Source: Larkinella soli | Lineage (GTDB): Bacteria > Bacteroidota > Bacteroidia > Cytophagales > Spirosomataceae | Reading direction: 5' to 3' | Assembly: GCF_003703975.1 (NCBI RefSeq) | Contig: NZ_QTJY01000009.1 | Coordinates: 1 to 64,000, forward strand | DNA: 64,000 nucleotides | Shown: piece by piece, positions 33,687 to 41,368 of the stretch | How positions within the stretch are numbered: position 1 is the stretch's first letter | Layout: each line of letters opens with the position of its first letter | Program-made: the position numbers and the translations under genes | The notes under the pieces: generated by a model | What the model was told of the DNA's origin: nothing | What the model saw: the letters and a program-made list of their open reading frames with translations, nothing else | The model's database searches: none

Positions 33687-34550
33687 ATGACTGCCCGGAC
33701 CGTCTGGCTGCACCTCAGGGTGCCATTTTCATTCTTTCTGTTGCCGGTGTTTCTGTTTGCCCTCAGCCAGTCGCCCCACCCGGATTGGGTTCGGGCGGGG
33801 CTCGTGCTGTTCATCGTTCATCTGCTGCTGTACCCGGCCAGCAACGCCTACAACAGTTATTTCGACAAGGACGAGGGCAGCATCGGCATCCTGGAAGCGC
33901 CCCCGCCGGTCGATCGGGCGCTGTATCGGGTGGCCTGGGGGCTGGATCTGCTGGCGCTGCTGCTGGGCCTGTGGGTGGGGTGGCCGTTTGTGGTCTATCT
34001 GCTGGTCTACGGATTCATCTCCAAAGCCTACAGCCATCCGGCGATCCGGCTCAAAAAATACCCGGTGGTCAGCTGGCTGGTCATCGGACTGTTTCAGGGA
34101 GCCTTCACTTACCTGATGACCCTTCAGGCCATCAATGACCTGCCGCCGGCCGAACTGCTGAAACCCCGCCCGCTCGGAGCCGCCCTGCTCTGCACGCTCA
34201 ACCTCCTGGCAATCTACCCGGTGACGCAGGTCTATCAGCACGAGGAGGATGCCCGCCGGGGTGACCTGACCATGAGCCGGGTGCTGGGCGTCCGGGGAAC
34301 GTTCCTGAACGCACTGGTCTGGTTTGTGCTGGCGCTGGTCGGTTTCTACCTGTATTTTGGAGGCAATTGGGTATTCTGGCTGCTGCCGCTCTGCTTTCTG
34401 CCCGGGGTCCTTTTCTTTCTGGACTGGTACCGGCGGGTGCACCGGGATGCCGCTCAGGCCAACTTTCGTTCCGCGATGCGCATGACCCTGCTGGCCGGAA
34501 CGGGGCTGAACGTTTTCTTTATTCTGGTGCTGATTTTAACCCATTCATAA
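33687..34550 (+). CDS. UbiA-family membrane prenyltransferase
   Basis: The 287-residue protein has seven to nine membrane helices and the two Asp-rich motifs of UbiA enzymes: a modified first motif N-A-Y-N-S-Y-F-D-K-D-E-G (N53-D62) and a second motif Y-Q-H-E-E-D-A-R-R-G-D. These bind the prenyl diphosphate through magnesium. UbiA enzymes attach prenyl chains to aromatic rings. Together with the divergent type III PKS it suggests a prenylated phenol or resorcinol. The first motif lacks the usual N-D-x-x-D order (here N-S-Y-F-D), so activity or specificity may be unusual. Two tRNA genes follow on the same strand. Confidence 0.85.
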   Translation: MTARTVWLHLRVPFSFFLLPVFLFALSQSPHPDWVRAGLVLFIVHLLLYPASNAYNSYFDKDEGSIGILEAPPPVDRALYRVAWGLDLLALLLGLWVGWPFVVYLLVYGFISKAYSHPAIRLKKYPVVSWLVIGLFQGAFTYLMTLQAINDLPPAELLKPRPLGAALLCTLNLLAIYPVTQVYQHEEDARRGDLTMSRVLGVRGTFLNALVWFVLALVGFYLYFGGNWVFWLLPLCFLPGVLFFLDWYRRVHRDAAQANFRSAMRMTLLAGTGLNVFFILVLILTHS

Positions 34551-34605
34551 TCAGAAAAATTGGCTTATTGGAAGGCGGCAGGTGAAATTTTTTTGAAAAA
34601 AGTGC

Positions 34606-34635
34606 TTGCCAAGAGTGCCAAAGCCGCTATATTTG
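34606..34635 (+). promoter_or_regulatory. tRNA promoter, TTG-N19-TATATTTG
   Basis: TTG (34606-34608) and TATATTTG (34628-34635) match both consensus boxes at the ideal 19-bp spacing. tRNA-Gly starts 35 bp downstream of the -7 box. Confidence 0.8.
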
Positions 34636-34669
34636 CACTCACAAAACGCCGGAGTACCGGCGAAACCAT

Positions 34670-34745
34670 GCGAAAGTAGCTCAGCTGGTAGAGCGCGACC
34701 TTGCCAAGGTCGAGGTCGCGGGTTCGAACCCCGTCTTTCGCTCCA
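34670..34745 (+). tRNA. tRNA-Gly (anticodon GCC), CCA encoded
   Basis: The acceptor stem GCGAAAG (34670-34676) pairs with CTTTCGC (34735-34741), the discriminator is T and CCA is encoded at 34743-34745. The anticodon loop TTGCCAA places GCC at 34703-34705. GGTTCGAACC forms the T arm. All four stems fold normally. Confidence 0.95.
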
Positions 34746-34747
34746 GA

Positions 34748-34771
34748 GGCACCGGCAACGGTGCCTTTTTT
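34748..34771 (+). terminator. Hairpin with T-run between the two tRNA genes
   Basis: GGCACCG (34748-34754) and CGGTGCC (34759-34765) surround a GCAA tetraloop and are followed by six T. It should end the tRNA-Gly transcript only 2 bp after CCA, or act as a processing signal. Confidence 0.8.
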
Positions 34772-34793
34772 GTAGGTGCGTGTTTAGGCGCAG

Positions 34794-34879
34794 GCCGGGA
34801 TGGCGGAACAGGTAGACGCGCAGGACTTAAAATCCTGTGGGCCGTAAAGCCCGTACGGGTTCGATTCCCGTTCCCGGTA
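34794..34879 (+). tRNA. tRNA-Leu (anticodon TAA), CCA not encoded
   Basis: GCCGGGA (34794-34800) pairs with TCCCGGT (34872-34878) with one G-U pair at the end; the discriminator is A and the next bases are CTG, so CCA is added after transcription. The anticodon loop CTTAAAA places TAA at 34828-34830. A long variable arm (about 34838-34855) confirms a class II tRNA. Confidence 0.94.
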
Positions 34880-34890
34880 CTGATCCTAAT

Positions 34891-34923
34891 GAGGTAATGC
34901 CGTCAGCGGCATTACCTCTTTTA
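34891..34923 (+). terminator. Terminator after tRNA-Leu
   Basis: GAGGTAATGCCG (34891-34902) pairs perfectly with CGGCATTACCTC (34907-34918) around TCAG, then TTTTA follows. It separates the tRNA genes from the convergent Nudix regulator. Confidence 0.85.
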
Positions 34924-34936
34924 CTTTCTGCCTCTA

Positions 34937-35713
34937 TCAATACGTATGCACGATGCCCTGCTTCAGGGCTTCTTCATAGGCTTCCTTTTCAAACTGGTAC
35001 AGGTAGGGCGAACGGTGGGGGCCGATGGCCCGGCGTTCGTCCAGCTTCCGGATCAGCCCCAGGGCCAGCAGCTTTTTCGAGAAGTTGCGCTGGTCCAGTT
35101 CTTTTCCCAGAATGGTTTCATACAGCGAGTGAATCTCCGGGATCGTGAATTTCTCCGGCAGCAGGTTGTAGCCGATAGGCTGGTGATAAATCTGGAGCCG
35201 AAGCGTGGCGAGGGCCTTTTCCACTTCCTCATTCTGGTCGAACAGGAGCGGAGGAATCTCGCCGACCTCCCACCACTGGTACGCATCGGTGAAAAAGTCC
35301 GTCCGGACCGTCACCTTCGAATAATCGACCAGGGCAAAATAACCGATCGATAAGGTCCTTTCAAACAGCCAGTTGTCGTGTCCGATATCCAGCCCGTATT
35401 TTTCGATAAACTCCTCGGGACTGCGCTCCCGCACCCGGTAAGGCGTGTCCCCAAAAACGTGAAACTGCTGCAAAAACAAATCTTCCAGTCCCGTCCGTTC
35501 CTGTAAGATCCGGTGGGCGGCCTGGCTCAGCGGCTCCCTCCGCCGGATGAACCCGCCCGGCAATCCCCACCCTTCCAGGCCCCGCCACCGAAGCAGCAGA
35601 ATCCGAAGCTGCTGGTCATGGTAACCGAAGATGACCGAGTCGATGCTGACGTGAGGCAAATATTCTCTGTGACCGTTTTTAACAAACTCGTCAACTTCCC
35701 TCTGTGTATTCAT
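34937..35713 (-). CDS. Nudix-domain transcriptional regulator (NrtR/AraR-like)
   Basis: The 258-residue protein pairs a Nudix fold (residues 20-165) with a C-terminal winged helix (about 170-235, I-H-S-L-Y-E-T-I-L-G-K-E-L-D-Q-R-N-F-S-K plus K-L-L-A-L-G-L-I). The Nudix box at 54-76 is degenerate: G54, E60, R68 and E72 remain, but the other two catalytic glutamates are I69 and R73, so it should bind rather than hydrolyse a ligand. This is the NrtR/AraR pattern; Bacteroidota members sense sugars or ADP-ribose-like ligands. A candidate operator overlaps its own promoter, and an identical copy precedes the divergent dehydrogenase fusion, so autoregulation and control of that gene are likely. Confidence 0.85.
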   Translation of the reverse strand: MNTQREVDEFVKNGHREYLPHVSIDSVIFGYHDQQLRILLLRWRGLEGWGLPGGFIRRREPLSQAAHRILQERTGLEDLFLQQFHVFGDTPYRVRERSPEEFIEKYGLDIGHDNWLFERTLSIGYFALVDYSKVTVRTDFFTDAYQWWEVGEIPPLLFDQNEEVEKALATLRLQIYHQPIGYNLLPEKFTIPEIHSLYETILGKELDQRNFSKKLLALGLIRKLDERRAIGPHRSPYLYQFEKEAYEEALKQGIVHTY

Positions 35714-35717
35714 GAAT

Positions 35718-35725
35718 CAAATCTA
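35718..35725 (-). promoter_or_regulatory. -7 element TAGATTTG of the Nudix regulator, 4 nt before its ATG
   Basis: The minus strand reads TAGATTTG, then ATTC, then ATG. This is the same TAnnTTTG-N4-ATG layout seen at two other genes. Operator copy 1 begins 5 bp upstream, in the space between -7 and -33. Confidence 0.55.
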
Positions 35726-35730
35726 AAAAA

Positions 35731-35748
35731 TTATTCCGTAAAATTTAC
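35731..35748. promoter_or_regulatory. Operator candidate, copy 1
   Basis: TTATTCCGTAAAATTTAC is repeated exactly 43 bp away. Its core CGTAAA-A-TTTACG is a perfect palindrome in this copy. Position over the regulator's promoter suggests repression of its own gene. The binding partner is inferred. Confidence 0.65.
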
Positions 35749-35773
35749 GAATTGTGAAATATTGCCTTTACCT

Positions 35774-35791
35774 TTATTCCGTAAAATTTAC
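35774..35791. promoter_or_regulatory. Operator candidate, copy 2
   Basis: This is an exact 18-bp copy of the site at 35731-35748, with core GTAAA-A-TTTAC. It lies 52 bp upstream of the ThuA/dehydrogenase start. The 43-bp spacing is about four helical turns, which would place both sites on the same DNA face. Confidence 0.65.
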
Positions 35792-35843
35792 ACTTTAGTT
35801 TCAACGCTCTTTGAATCAGGCTCTGATTTCTCCCTGAACAGCC

Positions 35844-38800
35844 ATGAAGCAATGTATTCCTCCCTCTCTCCGCTGGTTGTTCGCAACGGCGATGGTCGGC
35901 CTGCTGGCGACCGGCCTCTGGGCGTATGTGGTCGTGAATGACCCGCCCCGCCTTCTGGTGTTCAGCAAAACGGCGGCCTTTCGCCATACTTCTATCGGAC
36001 CCGGCCGGAAAGCCCTGATGCAACTCGGCAAAGAACAGGGCTTTGTCGTCGACACCACGGAAGACGCCGGCCGTTTTACCGAAGAAAACCTGAAACGATA
36101 CCGGGCCGTCGTCTTCCTGAGTACGACCGGCGACGTCCTGAACCCCCAGCAGCAGAATGCCTTCGAGCGCTATATTCAGGCCGGCGGGGGCTATCTGGGC
36201 ATTCATGCCGCCACGGATACCGAATACGACTGGCCCTGGTACAACCGCCTGGCCGGCGCCTGGTTTGCCAACCACCCCATGCCCGACAACGTTCAGAAAG
36301 GGACCTTCGTGGTCATGGATAAAAACCATCCGGCCACCCGGTTCCTGCCCGAGCGCTGGGAGCGGGAAGACGAGTTCTATTCCTTCAAAAACATCAGCCC
36401 CGGCATTCATGTCCTGCTGACGATCGACGAGAAAACCTACAAGGGCGGCACCAACGGCGACAACCACCCGATGGCCTGGTATCAGGAATTCGACGGCGGG
36501 CGGTCCTTCTACACGGCCGGCGGTCATACCGACGCCAGTTTTTCGGAGCCCTTGTTTCTCCGTCACATTGCCGCCGGCCTTCACTTCGTCATGGGGGGCG
36601 ACACGCCGAAGCCGCTGGATTACGGCAAGGTAAAAACGAAGCGCCTGCCCGAAGAAAACCGGTTTACGAAGGTCGTGCTGGCCGAGAAACTCGACGAGCC
36701 AATGGAACTGACCGTGCTGCCCGACAACCGCGTTCTGGTCGTCGAGCGGAGAGGGGCCGTAAAACTGTTCAGCCCTTCGACCGGCCGGCTGAAAGTCATT
36801 ACCCGGATTCCGGTCAATACCAAAGTTACCGACAGGGAAGGAAAGGTCGGGGAAGATGAAGGCGGTCTGCTGGGCGTAACCAAAGACCCCGGCTTCGCGC
36901 AGAACCACTGGATTTACCTTTACTATTCACCCGAAGGAAAGGAGGCCGGAAATATTCTGGCCCGCTACGAACTGCGGGGCGACGAACTGGTGCCGGAATC
37001 GAAGAAAGTCGTTCTGGAAGTGGCTACCCAGCGGGAAATCAGCGGCCATGCCGCCGGTTCACTCGCCTTCGACGCCCACGGCAACCTGTTCATTTCGACC
37101 GGCGACAACATCAATCCGCAGCAATCCAACGGGTTCAGCCCGTCCGACGAGCGCCCGGGCCGACAGCCCTTCGACGCCCAGATGACCTCGGCCAACACCA
37201 ATGACCTGCGCGGGAAAATTCTACGGATTCACCCCGAACCGGACGGCTCCTACACGATTCCTGAAGGCAACCTTTTTCCGAAAGGAACCCCAAAAACCCG
37301 CCCGGAGATTTACACGATGGGCCACCGTAACCCCTTCCGGATTTCGGTCGACGCCAAAACCGGTTTTCTTTACTGGGGAGACATCGGCCCGGACGCTGCC
37401 CAACCTAAAGAAGAACGGGGCCCGGCCGGACAGGACGAAGTGGGCCAGGCCCGGCAGGCAGGGAATTTCGGCTGGCCTTATTTTGTCGGCAACAACAAAC
37501 CCTACCATCAGTACGATTTTGCCACGGGCCAGTCCGGTCCGCTGTATGACCCTGAACATCCGGTCAACAAGTCGGTCAACAATACCGGCCTGACGGAGCT
37601 TCCGCCTGCCCGAAGCGCTTTTATCTGGTATCCCTACGGAGAGTCGAAGGAGTTTCCGCCGGTCGGGGCCGGCGGGCGGTCGGCCATGGCCGGCCCGGTC
37701 TTCTACCGGGATCAGTTCCCTGCCGCAAAACGGCCGTTCCCGGATTATTACGACGGCAAGCTGCTCATTTATGAATGGATGCGGGGATGGCTGATGGCCG
37801 TTACCCTCGATGCTTCCGGAAATTTCGGGTCGATGGAGCGGATCATGCCCAGCTATAAGTTCTCCAATCCGACCGACCTGGAGTTCGGCCCGGAGGGCGA
37901 TCTGTACCTGCTCGAATACGGCAGCGGCTGGTTTACGCAGAACGACGACGCCCGGCTGGTCCGGATCGAATACAACGGCGGCAACCGTAAATCCGTCGTG
38001 GAGGTAGCCAGTTCGAAAAAAGGCGGTGCGGTTCCCTTTAAAACCCGCCTTTCGTCGGCCGGAACGAAGGACTTCGACGGCGATGCCCTGACTTATGTCT
38101 GGAAAGTTACCTCTCAGAAGGGCGGAACACCCCGGATTTACCGGGAAGCCAGCCCGACCGTCACCTTCGATAAGGCCGGGGTCTACCAGGCCACTCTGAC
38201 GGTCGCCGACGGGAAAGGAGCTTCCGCGAGCCGGTCGGTGGAAATCCTGGCGGGGAATGAGGAGCCGGTGCTGACGTTCGAGTCGAAAACCAGCAACCAG
38301 ACCTTTTTCTTCCCCGGACAGCCGTTTCATTATGAAGTGAAGGTACAGGACCGCGAAGACGGAAGCCTGGCCAACGGAAAAATTAAGGCCGCTGAAGTGG
38401 CCGTTTCCATCGACTACCTGGCCGAAGGCCACGATCTGGTCACCATCGCCCAGGGACACCGCAGCGCCGATGCCACCGCCCGGGCCGGAAAAGGGCTGGC
38501 CCTGATCGAAGCCAACGACTGCAGGGCCTGCCACAGCATCGATAAAAAATCGGTCGGACCGACCTATCAGCAGGTAGCTCAGAAATATAAAGGTGAGGCC
38601 GGGGCCGCCGAACGGCTGGCGAAGAAGGTCATTGCCGGTGGCAGTGGCGTGTGGGGCGAAATGGCGATGAGCGCCCATCCGCAACTGGCCCTGACCGAGG
38701 CTGAGGAGATGGTCCGCTACATTCTGAGTCTGTCCGAGAAGCCCCAGGCTGCCCCCTCGCTGCCGGTAAAAGGCAGTTATACCATGACCCTGCCCGCGGG

Positions 38801-39326
38801 TGACAAAGGCGACGGCCGGTATCTGGTCCGGGCCGCCTACCGCGACAAAGGCAGCGCAGGCGTACCTTCCATCACGGCCGAGAAAACGCTCCTGCTGCGC
38901 AGTGCGAAACTACCGGCGGGCAAGGCCGACAAGTCGGAGAGCATCATGAAATACGGCACGGTCGTCATTGCATCCGTCAATAACGCGTCCATCGGCTTCT
39001 CCAACATCGATTTAACGGGAATCGGCCAGATCAAATTTACGGCCACCGCGCCCAAAGCCCAGCTGAATGCCGCCGGAGGAACCATCGAGGTCCGGCTGGA
39101 TTCGCCCACCGGAAAGCTGATCGGCGAGACGGCCTTTATCGGGACGCCCGAGGGGGCGGCATCACCCGCTCCAGGTCCGCCGGTAGCCAAACTATCCGAA
39201 ACTCCGGGCCGGCACGATGTCTATCTGGTCTTTAAAAATGAGAAAGCCCCGCCGGGGCAGGCCCTGTTCGTAGTGATCGACCTGGAGTTCCAGCCGGCCA
39301 AACCAGCCCTTGCGGAAGATCGGTAA
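35844..39326 (+). CDS. Secreted ThuA / PQQ-type sugar dehydrogenase / PKD / cytochrome c / CBM6-like fusion
   Basis: The 1160-residue protein carries an N-terminal signal or anchor (residues 9-30) and then five modules. ThuA-like (34-255) has R-L-L-V-F-S-K-T-A-A-F-R-H and G-G-Y-L-G-I-H-A-A-T-D. A six-bladed glucose/sorbosone dehydrogenase-like propeller (275-715) has M-E-L-T-V-L-P-D-N-R and M-G-H-R-N-P-F-R-I. A PKD domain (725-810) is followed by a class I cytochrome c (about 880-970) with C-R-A-C-H and M in E-M-A-M-S-A. A CBM6-like beta domain (1010-1155) ends it. The plan implies periplasmic sugar oxidation with electrons passed to the built-in haem. A divergent Nudix regulator with paired operators lies upstream. 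Confidence 0.9.
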   Translation: MKQCIPPSLRWLFATAMVGLLATGLWAYVVVNDPPRLLVFSKTAAFRHTSIGPGRKALMQLGKEQGFVVDTTEDAGRFTEENLKRYRAVVFLSTTGDVLNPQQQNAFERYIQAGGGYLGIHAATDTEYDWPWYNRLAGAWFANHPMPDNVQKGTFVVMDKNHPATRFLPERWEREDEFYSFKNISPGIHVLLTIDEKTYKGGTNGDNHPMAWYQEFDGGRSFYTAGGHTDASFSEPLFLRHIAAGLHFVMGGDTPKPLDYGKVKTKRLPEENRFTKVVLAEKLDEPMELTVLPDNRVLVVERRGAVKLFSPSTGRLKVITRIPVNTKVTDREGKVGEDEGGLLGVTKDPGFAQNHWIYLYYSPEGKEAGNILARYELRGDELVPESKKVVLEVATQREISGHAAGSLAFDAHGNLFISTGDNINPQQSNGFSPSDERPGRQPFDAQMTSANTNDLRGKILRIHPEPDGSYTIPEGNLFPKGTPKTRPEIYTMGHRNPFRISVDAKTGFLYWGDIGPDAAQPKEERGPAGQDEVGQARQAGNFGWPYFVGNNKPYHQYDFATGQSGPLYDPEHPVNKSVNNTGLTELPPARSAFIWYPYGESKEFPPVGAGGRSAMAGPVFYRDQFPAAKRPFPDYYDGKLLIYEWMRGWLMAVTLDASGNFGSMERIMPSYKFSNPTDLEFGPEGDLYLLEYGSGWFTQNDDARLVRIEYNGGNRKSVVEVASSKKGGAVPFKTRLSSAGTKDFDGDALTYVWKVTSQKGGTPRIYREASPTVTFDKAGVYQATLTVADGKGASASRSVEILAGNEEPVLTFESKTSNQTFFFPGQPFHYEVKVQDREDGSLANGKIKAAEVAVSIDYLAEGHDLVTIAQGHRSADATARAGKGLALIEANDCRACHSIDKKSVGPTYQQVAQKYKGEAGAAERLAKKVIAGGSGVWGEMAMSAHPQLALTEAEEMVRYILSLSEKPQAAPSLPVKGSYTMTLPAGDKGDGRYLVRAAYRDKGSAGVPSITAEKTLLLRSAKLPAGKADKSESIMKYGTVVIASVNNASIGFSNIDLTGIGQIKFTATAPKAQLNAAGGTIEVRLDSPTGKLIGETAFIGTPEGAASPAPGPPVAKLSETPGRHDVYLVFKNEKAPPGQALFVVIDLEFQPAKPALAEDR

Positions 39327-39382
39327 GCGGGAGCGCCTTTCCGATTTCAATCCGAAAATTTCATCAAAAACCATAAATTACC

Positions 39383-39760
39383 ATGAAAAAAGTAAGTCTG
39401 TTTCTGTTCGTTTTCCTCGTCGGCATTTTTATCAATGGCTTTGCCCAAACGGCGGACCCGAGCGATTTCTTCGCCGGAAAATGGGAAATTTCGGTGATGG
39501 GAACGCCCCAGGGCGATGCCAAATTCGTTACGGAACTGATCCGCAAGGACGGCAAACTGACCGGCGAACTCAAAGACCCTTCGGGTGCCCGGCCGGCGGT
39601 GCCCATCACGAAAATTGAAGAAGAAAAAGAAAAACTGACGATCTACTTCAATACGGAACAGGCCGGCGAGATTCCCATCGAGCTGACCAAACAGGACGAC
39701 GATCACCTGAAAGGCAACCTGATGAATATGTTCGAAGCGACGGCTCTGCGGCTTAAATAA
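39383..39760 (+). CDS. Small secreted beta-rich (lipocalin-like) protein
   Basis: The 125-residue protein has a signal peptide (M-K-K-V-S-L-F-L-F-V-F-L-V-G-I-F-I-N-G-F-A-Q) and a mature part with F-F-A-G-K-W-E-I-S-V at its start, followed by repeated strands such as F-V-T-E-L-I-R-K-D-G-K-L-T-G-E-L and E-I-P-I-E-L-T-K-Q-D-D-D-H-L-K-G. The G-x-W opening and the alternating strand/turn pattern suggest a small lipocalin-like barrel. It lies 56 bp downstream of the dehydrogenase fusion on the same strand and may be co-transcribed. Ligand unknown. A perfect hairpin follows its stop. Confidence 0.65.
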   Translation: MKKVSLFLFVFLVGIFINGFAQTADPSDFFAGKWEISVMGTPQGDAKFVTELIRKDGKLTGELKDPSGARPAVPITKIEEEKEKLTIYFNTEQAGEIPIELTKQDDDHLKGNLMNMFEATALRLK

Positions 39761-39776
39761 GTCGGCAAAACCGGAC

Positions 39777-39819
39777 GGCCCCTGCTTCGGGAAAGATGAT
39801 CTTTCCCGAAGCAGGGGCC
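39777..39819. terminator. Perfect 21-bp inverted repeat with one central base
   Basis: The arms 39777-39797 and 39799-39819 are exact reverse complements (start GGCCCCTGCTTCGGG) around a single G. No clean T-run follows on the plus strand, so it is an unusually long terminator-like hairpin or a protein site. Confidence 0.6.
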
Positions 39820-39940
39820 GATGGCTTTCCGTTTTATCCAAAAAAAATGCCGCCGGTTCGGCCCCGAGCCGGTATTATGCCTATTTTCGTGGATGCCGTT
39901 CGGCCATCTTCCTTCGGGGGAGCGCCCGGGTTCTGCCAGC

Positions 39941-41362
39941 ATGTCGAAATCACAGTACGATGCCGTTGTCGTCGGCTCCGGCCCCAATGGCCTTGCCGCA
40001 GCCATTACTCTGCAGAGAGCCGGTTTATCGGTTCTCTTACTGGAAGGCCGGGAAACCGTGGGAGGGGGGCTGCGGTCGGCGCAGCTGACCCTGCCGGGAT
40101 TTGTGCATGACGTGTGTTCGGCCATTCATCCGCTGGCCGTCGGCTCGCCCTTCTTCCGGACGCTCCCGCTCGAAGAGCACGGCCTGGAGTATATTTATCC
40201 CCCGGTCGATGCGGCTCACCCGTTCGACGGCGGAGGGGCCGCGGTGCTGAAACGATCGGTGGAAGAAACGGCCCGGGCGCTTGGCCCCGACCGGAAGGCC
40301 TACCTGAACCTGATCGGCCCCCTCGTCCGGCTCTGGCCCGGCATCGATTCCGATGTGCTGGGGCCGCTCACCTTCCCGAAACATCCGGTTGATTTTGTGC
40401 AGTTCGGCCTTCGCGCCCTGCCGCCGGCCACGCTCCTGACCCGGCTGTTCCAAACCCGTGAAGCCCGGGGATTGTGGGCGGGTATGGCCGCTCATGCCAT
40501 CCAGCCTTTATCCAACCTCACGACGTCCGCCATCGGTCTGGTGCTGATGACCTCGGCTCACCTTCGGGGCTGGCCCATGCCGAAAGGCGGATCGCAGGCC
40601 ATTGCCGACGCGCTGGCTTCCTATTTCATCTCCCTGGGCGGAACCCTCGAAACCAACCGCTGGGTCCGGTCGCTGAACGAGCTTCCGGAAGCGAAGGCGG
40701 TTCTGTTCGATCTGACGCCGAAACAGCTTCTGGAAATCGCCGGGGACCGTTTTTCGGACTTTTACGCCGGACAACTGCGCCGGTACCGCTACGGGATGGG
40801 CGTCTTTAAAGTGGACTGGGCGCTCGACGGCCCCATTCCTTTCACCTCCGAAGCCTGCCGGCAGGCCGGAACCGTTCATCTGGGCAACACGCTGGAAGAA
40901 ATTGCCGCGTCGGAACGGGAAACCTCGAAGGGCGGCCACCCGAAGCGTCCGTTCGTACTGCTGGCGCAGCAGAGCGCGTTCGACTCCTCCCGGGCCCCGC
41001 AGGGAAAGCACACGGCCTGGGCCTATTGCCACGTACCGAACGGCTCTCAGATCGACATGACCGAAGCCGTTGAAAGTCAGGTGGAACGGTTTGCACCAGG
41101 TTTCCGGGACCGGATTCTGGCCCGGCATACGCTGAATACGGTTCAGGTAGAGGCCTACAACCCCAATTACGTCGGGGGAGACATCAACGGCGGAATCATC
41201 GATCTGGGCCAGTTGTATACCCGGCCCGCCGTCCGCTGGTCACCTTACCAGACTTCCGCCAAAGGCATCTACCTCTGCTCCTCTTCGACTCCCCCGGGAG
41301 GAGGGGTCCACGGTATGTGCGGTTATCATGCCGCGCGTAGGGTTCTCCGGGACCTGTTCTGA
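39941..41362 (+). CDS. FAD-dependent oxidoreductase, phytoene-desaturase-like
   Basis: The 473-residue protein begins Y-D-A-V-V-V-G-S-G-P-N-G-L-A-A-A with the dinucleotide-binding glycines at 12-17, followed by L-L-L-E-G-R-E-T-V-G-G-G, the amine oxidase/CrtI-family second motif. The C-terminus ends in G-I-Y-L-C-S-S-S-T-P-P-G-G-G-V-H-G-M-C-G, the FAD-contacting signature of CrtI-type and CrtO-like enzymes. It likely oxidises an isoprenoid or other lipid, but no carotenoid cluster is present. ATG 39941 is preferred; 40 extra upstream residues are Cys/Arg/Pro-rich and not family-like. It converges with the HTTM gene 6 bp away. Confidence 0.85.
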   Translation: MSKSQYDAVVVGSGPNGLAAAITLQRAGLSVLLLEGRETVGGGLRSAQLTLPGFVHDVCSAIHPLAVGSPFFRTLPLEEHGLEYIYPPVDAAHPFDGGGAAVLKRSVEETARALGPDRKAYLNLIGPLVRLWPGIDSDVLGPLTFPKHPVDFVQFGLRALPPATLLTRLFQTREARGLWAGMAAHAIQPLSNLTTSAIGLVLMTSAHLRGWPMPKGGSQAIADALASYFISLGGTLETNRWVRSLNELPEAKAVLFDLTPKQLLEIAGDRFSDFYAGQLRRYRYGMGVFKVDWALDGPIPFTSEACRQAGTVHLGNTLEEIAASERETSKGGHPKRPFVLLAQQSAFDSSRAPQGKHTAWAYCHVPNGSQIDMTEAVESQVERFAPGFRDRILARHTLNTVQVEAYNPNYVGGDINGGIIDLGQLYTRPAVRWSPYQTSAKGIYLCSSSTPPGGGVHGMCGYHAARRVLRDLF

Positions 41363-41368
41363 AAGGAG

